DNA from: Flavobacteriales bacterium
GTDB lineage: Bacteria > Bacteroidota > Bacteroidia > Flavobacteriales_F > PHOS-HE28
Direction of reading: 5' to 3'
DNA: 64,000 bases
NCBI GenBank assembly: GCA_016715995.1
Contig: JADJXF010000011.1
Coordinates: 1 to 64,000 of the forward strand
Shown: positions 1 through 8,351 of the stretch, one piece after another
How the letters are laid out: each line of letters begins with the position of its first letter
How positions within the stretch are numbered: position 1 is the first letter of the stretch
Translations under genes and position numbers: made by a program
Notes under the pieces: model-generated
Seen by the model: only the letters and a program-made list of their open reading frames with translations
Database searches by the model: none
What the model was told of the DNA's origin: nothing

Positions 1-874
1 GACCATCCGGAATCTCCTCCACGATGTGATTACGGCCATGGAAGGTCTCAATGTCCAGGTCGTAGATGGTGTCGTTCCGCTTGGTGTTGATGGTCCATAG
101 CACCGAGGTGAGCTGAGGGAATGCGCCGACGAGCGCGGCAAGCAGTTGCTGTCGGGCACCGGCGTCCTCATGGCCGAGGGCGAGCAGCACCATGCACTCG
201 CCTGTGGTCGTGGTGCGGATCAGGAGAGTGCGCAGTAAGCCTTGATGCTCGCGGATGTTGTAATGGCTGAGTCCCTGCTCCCGGGCGTACGCACGGATGA
301 AGTTCCGGATGGCGTCGCTCGGCGCGGGCTGCAGATGGCATTCGCTGATGTCGAGCACGCGGTCGAAACGCTGCGGGATATGGAAGCCCAGCGCGCTGCG
401 GTCCGTGAACTCATCCTGCGAGCCGATCTCCTCCTTGGTGAACCACCGGCTGGCGCTGAAGGTGAACTCCAGCTTGTTCCGGTAATGCGTCGTGGCGGAC
501 GATGGCAGGATCGGCGTGATCACCGGAAGCTCCAGTCCGCCGAGCCTTTCCAGGTTGTCAATCACCTGCTGCTGCTTGTAGGCGAGCTGCTTCGCGTAGT
601 CCAGGTCCTGCCATTTGCAGCCGCCGCAGGTGCCGAAGTGCGTGCAGAAGGCCTCTACGCGGTCGGGTGAACGCTCCACGATCCGGATGGCCGTGGCTTC
701 CGCGAGGTTCTTCTTCTTCGCCGTCACCCGCAGATCGGCCACATCCCCGGGCACCGCGCCGCTCACGAACACCACCAAGCCATCAACCTTGGCCAGAGCC
801 TTGCCATTGGCGCCGGCACCGGTGATGGGAACGGATTCCCAGATGATCGTCTCTTTCGGCTTGCTGCGGCGCAT
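1..874 (-). CDS. rlmD: 23S rRNA (uracil-C5)-methyltransferase RlmD-like, C-terminus outside window
   Basis: Minus-strand frame open from an ATG at 874 to the window edge, about 291 codons seen. The protein starts MRRSKPKETI and has a TRAM-like N-terminal segment, then the cysteine cluster FCTHFGTCGGCKWQ (C-x5-C-x2-C), the Fe-S ligands of the RumA/RlmD family. RNA-binding and methyltransferase-linker sequence follows (HYRNKLEFTFS, LLIRTTTTGECMVLLAL). The SAM-binding half and catalytic Cys/Glu lie beyond base 1. Known family role: 5-methyluridine formation in 23S rRNA. It is divergent from def. A CATCTTTG element sits 6 nt before the ATG. RlmD versus RlmCD or another RumA homologue cannot be settled from this half. 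Confidence 0.85.
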   Translation of the reverse strand, partial: MRRSKPKETIIWESVPITGAGANGKALAKVDGLVVFVSGAVPGDVADLRVTAKKKNLAEATAIRIVERSPDRVEAFCTHFGTCGGCKWQDLDYAKQLAYKQQQVIDNLERLGGLELPVITPILPSSATTHYRNKLEFTFSASRWFTKEEIGSQDEFTDRSALGFHIPQRFDRVLDISECHLQPAPSDAIRNFIRAYAREQGLSHYNIREHQGLLRTLLIRTTTTGECMVLLALGHEDAGARQQLLAALVGAFPQLTSVLWTINTKRNDTIYDLDIETFHGRNHIVEEIPDG

Positions 875-880
875 GGGCGG

Positions 881-888
881 CAAAGATG
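881..888 (-). promoter_or_regulatory. -7 promoter element for rlmD
   Basis: CATCTTTG on the minus strand, one mismatch to TAnnTTTG, 6 nt before the rlmD ATG. This geometry predicts a leaderless or nearly leaderless transcript. Confidence 0.45.
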
Positions 889-957
889 CTGCGCGCGGAA
901 TGGCTGCGACACCAATGTCTGCGTTCGTCAAGAGCCGGTCCGAAGGCGTGCTACCAG

Positions 958-965
958 TATTTTCG
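958..965 (+). promoter_or_regulatory. -7 promoter element for def
   Basis: TATTTTCG (TAnnTTCG form) ends 8 nt before the def ATG at 974. No Shine-Dalgarno sequence lies between it and the start. Confidence 0.5.
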
Positions 966-973
966 CGCCCGCA

Positions 974-1555
974 ATGGTCCTCCCCATCCGCGCCTACGGC
1001 GATCCTGTGCTGAAGAAAGTGGCCAAGGACATCGAGCCTGGGCATCCGGGACTGAAGCAGCTCATCGCGGACATGTTCGAGACGATGTATGAAGCGAGCG
1101 GCGTGGGCCTCGCGGCTCCGCAGGTGGGGCATAGCATCCGACTGTTCATCGTGGATGCATCACCCTTCGCGGAGGATGATGAAGGCAAGCCTACCGAGGA
1201 TGCGCACCTGAAGGATTTCAAGAAGGTCTTCATCAACCCGTACATCGTGGAGGAGGAGGGGGAGGCATGGCCCTTCGAGGAGGGCTGTTTGAGCATCCCG
1301 GGCATCCGGGAGCCGGTGGAGCGCCAACCGCGCATCGTGCTGCAGTACCAGGACGAACGATTCAAGGAACATGAGGAGGCATTCGAGGGCTTCGCCGCTC
1401 GGGTGATCCAGCACGAGCACGATCACCTCGATGGCGTGCTCTTCACGGATCACCTTCCACCGTTGCGTCGGCGATTGCTGCAGGGCAAGCTCCGTGATAT
1501 CTCACGCGGCAAGACCGACGCGAAGTACAAGCTCCGATTCACACCCGTCAAATAG
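974..1555 (+). CDS. def: Peptide deformylase
   Basis: 193 aa. Removes the N-formyl group from nascent proteins in the cytoplasm; Fe2+/Zn2+ hydrolase. All three family motifs are present: GVGLAAPQ (residues 43-50), EGCLS with metal-ligand Cys105, and HEHDH (147-151) supplying two His ligands and the catalytic Glu148. Length is usual for Bacteroidota Def. The ATG at 974 is the only start that keeps the normal N-terminus (MVLPIRAYGDPVL). It is followed after 8 nt by a lipoprotein gene, probably co-transcribed. Confidence 0.97.
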   Translation: MVLPIRAYGDPVLKKVAKDIEPGHPGLKQLIADMFETMYEASGVGLAAPQVGHSIRLFIVDASPFAEDDEGKPTEDAHLKDFKKVFINPYIVEEEGEAWPFEEGCLSIPGIREPVERQPRIVLQYQDERFKEHEEAFEGFAARVIQHEHDHLDGVLFTDHLPPLRRRLLQGKLRDISRGKTDAKYKLRFTPVK

Positions 1556-1563
1556 CCAAGGAC

Positions 1564-2120
1564 ATGCGTTACGCTCCGCTCTTCATCGTCGCGATTGTGT
1601 TCACTGCGTGCGGCGGCCCCGCCGAAACAGCCGCCGAGGACAAGCTCATCGCTGCTCGCACGCGCATCCGTGCCATGGAGGATTCCCTCTTCGAGCACCA
1701 CGCATTCGATCAGCGCAGCGCGCAGGGCATGGTGGATGTGTACAAGGCCTATGCGGCCACGAACCCGTTGGACAGCATGGCGCCCGAATACCTCTCCCGC
1801 GCGGCCGGCATGCTCAAGAGCATGCGGGAGCCCGAAGGGAGCCTGGCCATCTACGACCGTTTGCTGGAGAACTACCTTCCTGGAACAGGCTGGTGGATGT
1901 GCTGTACATGAAGGCGCTGACGTTGGATGATGACCTGGACCGCGATGGCGAGGCCCAAGTGGTGTACCAACAGGTGATCAACAACTTCCCGGAGCATCCT
2001 TTCGCCCGCGATGCCAAGGCGATGATCGAGAACCTCGGGCTGAGCGATGAGGAGCTCATCGCCAAGTTCAATCGGATGGAGGAAGAGCGGGCAGCGGCCG
2101 AGGCTGCCGCCAACCGCTGA
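1564..2120 (+). CDS. Tetratricopeptide-like lipoprotein, frameshifted
   Basis: N-terminal signal with lipobox (IVFTAC, residues 11-16), so a probable membrane-anchored lipoprotein. The sequence is helical and TPR-like (DVYKAYAATNPLDSMAPEYLSRAAGML, then VVYQQVINNFPEHPFARDAKAMIENLG after the frame change). The first frame ends in an out-of-frame tail and stops at 1911; the natural continuation is in another frame from about 1878 to 2120. Adding one C in the CC at 1875-1876 restores a smooth reading (ENYPSWNRLVDVLYMKAL). Function unknown; linked to def. Sequencing indel is more likely than a true pseudogene because codon use and conserved patterning continue after the break. Confidence 0.75.
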
Positions 2121-2121
2121 A

Positions 2122-3426
2122 TCAAGCGGTAGCCAGGCTGGACCGATAAGCCGGTGCGAGCACCTGTTGGCCGCGCGCGAGGATTCCGACCGGACGGCCG
2201 GTGAATCGCTGGCCGATGAATGGCGTGTTGTGCGACCGGCTGGGCAAGTCATCCTCCGCGCAGGTCCAGCCGATTTCCGGGTCGAAGAGCGTGATGTCGG
2301 CGGCTGCACCCTCCACGATGTGCGCCTCCGGAAGGCCGAGCACGTTGCGTGGGCCGCTGGCGAAGCGTTGCACGATGCGCCTCAGGCTGGTGCTGCCTTT
2401 CAGGGCGGTGTTGGCTACGGCGAAGGCGGTCTCCAATCCGATGATGCCGAAGGCGGCTTGGCCCAACTCCACGACCTTGTGCTCGCGGTCATCAGGACGG
2501 TGATCGCTCACGATCGCATCGATGGTGCCGTCCTTCACGCCTTCGCGCAACGCCTCGATATGGCCCGCATCGCGCAGCGGTGGCAGCACCTTGTAACAGC
2601 TTTCAAAGCCGCGCAGGCAGCCATCATCGAGCAGCAGGTGGTGCGCCGCCACTGATGCGGTGATGCGCAGCTTCCGCGCCTTGGCTTGGCGGATCAGATC
2701 CACTGCGCCCGCCGTGCTGATGGTGGCCGCATGCAGATGTCCACCGGCGTATTCGAGCAAGGCGATGTCACGGGCGAGCCGGATGGTCTCGGCCATGGCG
2801 GGCATGCCGCGCAGCCCAAGTCGCGCGCTCATCGCGCCTTCGTGCATGATGCCCTTCGCGACGAGGTCGGGGTCACTGGGGTAGGCCATCACGGGTGGGG
2901 GACCGCCCGGCAGGCCCTGCACGTATTGCAGCGCGAGCAGCATGAGCCGCGTGTTGCGCACCGCGCGCAGGTCATCGGTGAAGGCCACGGCACCGGCCTG
3001 CCGCATGTCGTGCAGCTCGGCGAGTTGCTGGCCCAGCATGCCTTTCGTGAGCGTGCCCGTCGGCAAGAGGTTAACGGCATGGCCTGAGGCCTTCCGCTTC
3101 AAGTATTCGACGCCCGCGCGACCATCGATGACCGGCTCGGTGCCCGGCATCACGCACACTGCAGTGAAGCCGCCACACGCCGCCGCATCCAAGCCATTCA
3201 TGATACCCTGCTTCCATTCCTCCCCGGGATCGCGGAAGTCCGCGCGCAGGTCGATCCATCCCGGGCTGGCGTGCAGGCCGGGGATGCGCAAATCGCGTGG
3301 TCCTTTCGGCAACCGACCGCCGACGCGAACGATGACGCCATCACGTACCTGGATATCCACCTCGGCATCGTGATGCGCTCCTCCAGGGTCTACCACCTTC
3401 ACGTGGCGCAGGATCAGGTCGTTCAT
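2122..3426 (-). CDS. Dihydroorotase-like amidohydrolase lacking the HxH metal motif
   Basis: 434 aa amidohydrolase-fold protein of the type annotated as dihydroorotase in many Bacteroidota. The start codon at 3426 overlaps the stop of the upstream BatA-type gene (ATGA), so the longer upstream extension is not used. Fold landmarks remain: GWIDLRADFRDPG (residues 56-68), TDDLRAVRNTRL, SVAAHHLLLDD, DAIVSDHRPDDREHK, GLETAFAVANTAL. In true dihydroorotases the first landmark carries HxH; here the two positions are Arg61 and Asp63, so the usual binuclear zinc site cannot form in the standard way. It may be a PyrC-like partner or structural paralogue. pyrD lies about 11 kb away but not in this operon. 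Confidence 0.8.
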   Translation of the reverse strand: MNDLILRHVKVVDPGGAHHDAEVDIQVRDGVIVRVGGRLPKGPRDLRIPGLHASPGWIDLRADFRDPGEEWKQGIMNGLDAAACGGFTAVCVMPGTEPVIDGRAGVEYLKRKASGHAVNLLPTGTLTKGMLGQQLAELHDMRQAGAVAFTDDLRAVRNTRLMLLALQYVQGLPGGPPPVMAYPSDPDLVAKGIMHEGAMSARLGLRGMPAMAETIRLARDIALLEYAGGHLHAATISTAGAVDLIRQAKARKLRITASVAAHHLLLDDGCLRGFESCYKVLPPLRDAGHIEALREGVKDGTIDAIVSDHRPDDREHKVVELGQAAFGIIGLETAFAVANTALKGSTSLRRIVQRFASGPRNVLGLPEAHIVEGAAADITLFDPEIGWTCAEDDLPSRSHNTPFIGQRFTGRPVGILARGQQVLAPAYRSSLATA

Positions 3427-5462
3427 CGCCATAGCCTCAGCAGAATCGTCTCGGCGGCCAGGAAGAGCAGCGCGAATAGGATGAACCACTTCCACAGCTT
3501 GCGCCCCTGGTCCAATTCGGTCAAACGTAGCGAAAGATCCTCCGTGCCACCGGTGAGGATCCGGTAGTTCGTCAGCCCGCGCTCATCGAGGCGGCTTCGC
3601 AGTTCATCCGGAGGGAAACAACCGAGCGCGCTCTCCACGCGCGAGAGGTTCAAGGCTACCATGCACAAGGTGTCTTTTCCGCTCACCAGCGCATAGGCCC
3701 CGGGTGGCAATTCCTCATCGTGCAGCACCAGCGCGCTGCCACCGTTTCTGCGACGCACTTCAGGCAAGGCCTCCAGACCATCGGGTCCGCGGAGCACGGG
3801 AGGGGCCTCATCGGCCAGGTCAATACCATCCAGCGGCAGCACGGACTCCGCCCCGATGGTGTGGTACAGCGATCCCATCGGCCGGGCCAGTTCGGCCATG
3901 CGCAGCAAGGAGGTGGCGAAGAGGGCATGCCGCGTGAGGTTGCCAGCCTGCTCGGCGAGCGGTGCCGTGCAGAAGTGGATGCTGCCGCGTTCTTGCTCGA
4001 CCCGGACGAGATAGGGTGTGCCGTCCTGCGCGCGCAGCAGCACATCGGATCCTGGTGGCGGCCTAAGGCTCCACCGCTCCCGAGCCACTGGCAAGTCCAC
4101 GTTGCGCGGCATGGTTTGGAAGATGTCCCGGTAGAAGGGATGCTCCAGATCGATCCGGTCCACACGAATGGAGCCCGTATCCATGCGCGCCGGGGCACCA
4201 GTGCGGAAAAGGTCGAAGAAGGAGGCGAAGCGGGTGGGATCGCCCTGGCTGGGAGGGAAAAAGGCCACGCTACCGCCAGCGCGCGCGAATTCGTATAAGG
4301 CCTGCGCCGTGCCGCTCGGCATCTCGGGCAGCGCATTCAGTACCACCAAGTCCTGTTGCGCGAGCATGGATAGGTCCAGGTCGCGCAGCCCGCGCTCGGT
4401 GAAGACGTGCGTGCTGTCACCGTCGAAGACCGCTTTCACGGCCCGGTCTCCGAGCACATCCTGGCCTCCGATGAGCAGGATGCGTAACCGCTCGATGGTG
4501 CTGTAGGCGATCCACGCCTTATCGTCGAAGGTGACGGGTTGGTCCGCGATGGACAACTCGCCCCAATGGTGGCCTGTTGCATCGTTCACGAACTGCATGG
4601 CGGTATCCACGCTCGCCCCACCGCCCACGCTGAAGGTGGTGAGGGCTCGCTGGACACCGTCGATCCGCAGGCGCAGCGGGACATTCACCAGTTCCTGTTC
4701 GCCGTGGTTGGTGATGGTGACGTGCAGCGTCTCACGTTGCCCCACCCGGCGCACCGGGCTGTCGAAGCGGACGGAGTCGATACTCAGGTTCTCGGTGGCC
4801 ACCGGCTGTAGCGGAACGATAACCACCGGTATGGTGCTATCGTTCACCCATGCTTCCACATCCGTGATCCCGCGCTGTAGATCGGTGAAGAGGAAGGCGC
4901 GCTTCACCGGCGCATCGCTCTTCGACAGGGCCTCGCGCTGACGCAACAACACCTTGCTCAAGGGGCGCGTGAACGGCGACGAGGACGCTTGCGCGGCGGC
5001 TTGGAGCGCTTCCTCGCGTCCCATGAGCATCTGCTGTCGGCCCTCGAATCGCCCGGTCAGGATCTGCAAACGGTCGGTTGGTCCCTGGGCCATCACGGCG
5101 TCCTGCGCGCCTTTGCGCGCTTGGTCGAGTAGTCGGCCGCCTGCATTCTGCCCGTCCATGCTGAAGCTGTCATCGATGTAGACCGAAACCACCCGGCTGC
5201 CCGCCTTCACTTCACCGGTTGTTCCAGGCACGTACGGCTGCGCGAAGGCGAACACCAGCGCCGCCAGCGCCAGGCAGCGTGCCAGCAGCACCAGCCAATG
5301 CTGCAACTTACGCCGCGCGCGTGTCTGGCGCGACACTTCGGCGAGGAAGCGCACATTGGGGAAGTCGATGCGCTTGAAGCGACGGAGCTGGAAGAGGTGG
5401 ATCAGCACCGGAATGGCCAGGACGGAGAGCGCCCATAGGAAGGCCGGGTGCAGAAACGACAT
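3423..5462 (-). CDS. BatA/VWA-domain membrane protein
   Basis: 679 aa. The N-terminal hallmark MSFLHPAFLWAL begins a membrane segment, followed by LRRFKRIDFPNVRFL, the BatA N-terminal domain. A second TM (residues about 55-75) precedes a VWA-like domain with DxSxS metal-ion-dependent adhesion residues (VYIDDSFSMDGQ). A long extracytoplasmic part with a glutamine-amidotransferase-like region (ILLIGGQDVLGD) follows, and a C-terminal TM (KWFILFALLFLAAETILL). Start chosen at 5462 from the family N-terminus and a -7 element 6 nt upstream. Translationally coupled to the dihydroorotase-like gene. Role unknown; probably envelope scaffold or sensor. Confidence 0.85.
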   Translation of the reverse strand: MSFLHPAFLWALSVLAIPVLIHLFQLRRFKRIDFPNVRFLAEVSRQTRARRKLQHWLVLLARCLALAALVFAFAQPYVPGTTGEVKAGSRVVSVYIDDSFSMDGQNAGGRLLDQARKGAQDAVMAQGPTDRLQILTGRFEGRQQMLMGREEALQAAAQASSSPFTRPLSKVLLRQREALSKSDAPVKRAFLFTDLQRGITDVEAWVNDSTIPVVIVPLQPVATENLSIDSVRFDSPVRRVGQRETLHVTITNHGEQELVNVPLRLRIDGVQRALTTFSVGGGASVDTAMQFVNDATGHHWGELSIADQPVTFDDKAWIAYSTIERLRILLIGGQDVLGDRAVKAVFDGDSTHVFTERGLRDLDLSMLAQQDLVVLNALPEMPSGTAQALYEFARAGGSVAFFPPSQGDPTRFASFFDLFRTGAPARMDTGSIRVDRIDLEHPFYRDIFQTMPRNVDLPVARERWSLRPPPGSDVLLRAQDGTPYLVRVEQERGSIHFCTAPLAEQAGNLTRHALFATSLLRMAELARPMGSLYHTIGAESVLPLDGIDLADEAPPVLRGPDGLEALPEVRRRNGGSALVLHDEELPPGAYALVSGKDTLCMVALNLSRVESALGCFPPDELRSRLDERGLTNYRILTGGTEDLSLRLTELDQGRKLWKWFILFALLFLAAETILLRLWR

Positions 5463-5468
5463 CAGGCG

Positions 5469-5476
5469 CGAAAGTA
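5469..5476 (-). promoter_or_regulatory. -7 promoter element for the BatA-type gene
   Basis: TACTTTCG on the minus strand ends 6 nt before the ATG at 5462. It lies in the 126-nt divergent region shared with the gene at 5589. Confidence 0.5.
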
Positions 5477-5588
5477 GCGCGGTGCGGAGGACGGCCGGGC
5501 GGCCGCGAGTCATCCACGAGTGACTGACGGTGGGGGCATCGCCGCTCCACGCCCGATCTTCGCCCCCCCTGGATCATCCGGGTCGATC

Positions 5589-7673
5589 ATGCACGTCACC
5601 ACCGTCCACAGCCTTTGGTTGGTACCGCTCTGCCTCGCACTGGGAGCAGGCCTGGCGTGGTGGCTTTATCGCCGCTCCAGCAGCCGTGAGGGATTCGCGC
5701 CCCGTCTGGCATGGTTGCTCGCCGTCCTGCGGGCGTTGACCATCGCGCTGGTTGCGTTCTTCCTGCTCGAGCCGATGATCCACCTGCTCATGCGCGAAGT
5801 GAAACGCCCCATCGCGGTGGTGCTGCACGATGGCTCGCGCTCCTTGGCAGCAGTCGGCGATACGGCCGCGCTGCGTGGCGCATACATGGACCGGCTGAAC
5901 GAGCTGGTGACCACACTCGGCGACGGCTATGAGGTGCGTGCCTTCACCTACGGCGAGCGCGTGCGCGAGGGATTGGAGCGTGAGCAGATGGATGGTGCGA
6001 CCGACATGGCGATGGCGCTGCGCGAGGTGTACGACCGTTTCAGCGGCCCCGACCTCGGCCTGGTGATCATGGATGGCGACGGCATCGTGAATCGCGGCAG
6101 GGATCCACGCCTCGAGGCCGCGCGCCTCGGGGTGCCCATCCATGTGGTGGCCATGGGTGATACCACCGTTCGGCCCGATCTCTCGATCCGCGCGGTGGAA
6201 CACAACCGCATCAGCTTCCTCGGCAATGAGTTTCCTGTCACGGTGCGTCTCGAAGCGCATCACCTGAACGGCCGACGAACGAGGGTGGTCATCCGGCACG
6301 GCGGAAGCGAGATTTCAGCGCAGGAGATCGTCTTCCAAGGTGATCCATGGCGCCGGGAACTCGCTTTCCTGGTCAAGGCCGACCAGACTGGCATGCAGCG
6401 CTATGTGGTGCATGCTGTGCCGGTGGATGGAGAAGCCACGCAAACCAACAACACGGTGGAGTTCTTCATCGACGTGCTTGACGGTCGTCAGCGGGTGCTG
6501 GTGGTCGCCGCCGCGCCCCATCCGGATGTTGCCGCGATACGCTCCGCGCTGAACGGTTTGGAGGGCTATGAGTCGGAGCTGGCCTACGCCTCGGATTTCT
6601 CCGCTGCGGTGGATGGCTTCGACCTTGTCGTGCTGCACCAGCTGCCCTCGGCGAAACAGGGCATGCAACCGTTGCTGGCCCGTGCGCAGGCACAAGGCAT
6701 TCCCTTGCTGTTCGTGGTCGGCGCCGCCACGGACATGGCGGGGCTCAACGCCGCGCATGCCGGCGTACAAGTGACCGGATGGCGTCCGGCCACCACCGAT
6801 GCCCAGGCCGTGGTGCGGGAGCAGTTCAACTACTTCGTCATTGAGGGCGATCTCGCGAAGGCCATGGAGGGATATCCACCGCTGCAGATCCCATTTGGAC
6901 AGTACATTGCATCACGCGGTGCGGAGGTACTTGCGCTGCAGCGAATAGGCGTGGTGCGGACCGAAGCTCCGATGATCGTGGTGCAGCAGCTCCAAGGCCA
7001 CCGCACGGCTGTGATCTGTGGGGAAGGGATATGGCGCTGGCGGATGGCCGATCGACAGCTCTTCGGTTCGCACGAGCGCTTCGACCGCTTCGTGCACAAG
7101 CTCGTGCAGTTCCTCGCGCTCAAGGCCGACAAGAAGCGCTTCCGGGTGGAGCATGCACCGTTGTTCACCACCAGCGAACCGGTGCTGATGACGGCAGAAC
7201 TTTACAACGCGGCCTATGAGAGCGTGCCCGACGCGGAGGTGAACGTGGTGCTGAAGGACAGCGCGAGCCATGAGTACCCATCCGATTTCCGTTCGCTTGG
7301 CAGCGGATACCGCCTGGATGCCGGTCGACTTCCCGCCGGCCGCTACACGTGGAGCGCGCAGGCCGTGCATAAGGGAGAGCGCTTCAGCGCGCAAGGCGAG
7401 CTGCATGTGCGCCAGTTGCTCATGGAGCAGGCCAGCACGGTTGCCGATCACAGCCTTCTAGCGGATATCGCGGCCCGCACCGGCGGCCTCCTCGTGACAG
7501 CCGGCGACCTGCGCTCGCTGGAGAACGCGGTGAAAGGGGAGAAGTCTGTACCGGCACGTTCGTTCCTCGACCACCGCTATACTGATCTAGTGGCCTCGGC
7601 CTGGCCCTTCAGCCTGATCGTGCTCCTGCTTGCCATCGAATGGTTGCTGCGTCGCAGGAATGGAGCCTACTAG
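5589..7673 (+). CDS. Large membrane protein with degenerate VWA domain
   Basis: 694 aa. Two N-terminal TM helices (residues about 8-28 and 40-65), then a VWA-like fold starting RPIAVVLHDGSRSL, whose DGSRS fits the DxSxS MIDAS pattern. An Ig-like and glutamine-amidotransferase-like region follows (RQRVLVVAAAPHPDVAAIRSAL), with a C-terminal TM (WPFSLIVLLLAIEWLL). It has the same architecture as the BatA-type protein encoded divergently at 3423-5462, so the two probably work together in the envelope. ATG at 5589 chosen because it begins the first TM; an upstream extension to 5520 has no membrane or family features. Confidence 0.8.
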   Translation: MHVTTVHSLWLVPLCLALGAGLAWWLYRRSSSREGFAPRLAWLLAVLRALTIALVAFFLLEPMIHLLMREVKRPIAVVLHDGSRSLAAVGDTAALRGAYMDRLNELVTTLGDGYEVRAFTYGERVREGLEREQMDGATDMAMALREVYDRFSGPDLGLVIMDGDGIVNRGRDPRLEAARLGVPIHVVAMGDTTVRPDLSIRAVEHNRISFLGNEFPVTVRLEAHHLNGRRTRVVIRHGGSEISAQEIVFQGDPWRRELAFLVKADQTGMQRYVVHAVPVDGEATQTNNTVEFFIDVLDGRQRVLVVAAAPHPDVAAIRSALNGLEGYESELAYASDFSAAVDGFDLVVLHQLPSAKQGMQPLLARAQAQGIPLLFVVGAATDMAGLNAAHAGVQVTGWRPATTDAQAVVREQFNYFVIEGDLAKAMEGYPPLQIPFGQYIASRGAEVLALQRIGVVRTEAPMIVVQQLQGHRTAVICGEGIWRWRMADRQLFGSHERFDRFVHKLVQFLALKADKKRFRVEHAPLFTTSEPVLMTAELYNAAYESVPDAEVNVVLKDSASHEYPSDFRSLGSGYRLDAGRLPAGRYTWSAQAVHKGERFSAQGELHVRQLLMEQASTVADHSLLADIAARTGGLLVTAGDLRSLENAVKGEKSVPARSFLDHRYTDLVASAWPFSLIVLLLAIEWLLRRRNGAY

Positions 7674-7681
7674 CTGAGGCG

Positions 7682-8347
7682 ATGCCGGACGGCCACAACA
7701 GAAGTGTTTCATGGAGCGGAGCGGCGAACGTGCTGCTGCACCGATGGACCCTGCGCCTTGCGGCACTCCTGCTGATTGTGATGCTGATATGGGTCTTCCG
7801 GACTCCGTTGCTTCGGAAAGGCGGGGAATTCCTGATCCGCGAGGACCCATTGGTTCACGCGGATCTGCTGTACGTGCTCGGTGGCTCACCCGTTGAGCGC
7901 GCTGCCGAGGGTGCGCGACTGGTGCAAGCCGGGTATGCGCCGCGCGCGGTGTTCACCGGGATGCCACCCAACGAACTGATGCAGTTGTTCGGCATCGACA
8001 GCAGCGAGGCCGGGCTGGGCATGAGGGTGGCGGAATTGTCGGGCCTTGACCGGGAGCACATGGAATCCTTAGCGGAGGGCACGAGCACCGCTGAGGAGGC
8101 GGCTGCGGTGCGCGCGCATGCCGCAAGCATTGGTGCAGACACCATCATCGTGGTCACCACCGAGTTCCATTCACGACGCGTGCGACAGGTCTTCCGCAAG
8201 GCGTTCCGCGATGGATCCACCGTGGTGATCGTACGGGCCGCCCTCTCGAAGCGCTACAATGCCGATCAGTGGTGGCGGAGCGAGGAGGGCATGATCATGG
8301 TGAACAACGAGTACATGAAGCTCGTGTACTACGCCCTGAAGCACTAG
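7682..8347 (+). CDS. YdcF/SanA-like DUF218 membrane protein
   Basis: 221 aa. One N-terminal TM (LRLAALLLIVMLIWVF), then a DUF218 domain: DLLYVLGGSPVERAAEGARLVQAGY, EGTSTAEEAAAV and VVTTEFHSRRVRQVFRKAF, with the typical ERA-x-GARL and TTEFHxRR motifs. Members (SanA, ElyC, YdcF) act in envelope maintenance; the substrate is not known here. It starts 8 nt after the VWA gene, so is probably co-transcribed. It ends 4 nt from the stop of the convergent protease gene. Confidence 0.8.
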   Translation: MPDGHNRSVSWSGAANVLLHRWTLRLAALLLIVMLIWVFRTPLLRKGGEFLIREDPLVHADLLYVLGGSPVERAAEGARLVQAGYAPRAVFTGMPPNELMQLFGIDSSEAGLGMRVAELSGLDREHMESLAEGTSTAEEAAAVRAHAASIGADTIIVVTTEFHSRRVRQVFRKAFRDGSTVVIVRAALSKRYNADQWWRSEEGMIMVNNEYMKLVYYALKH

Positions 8348-8351
8348 CGGT

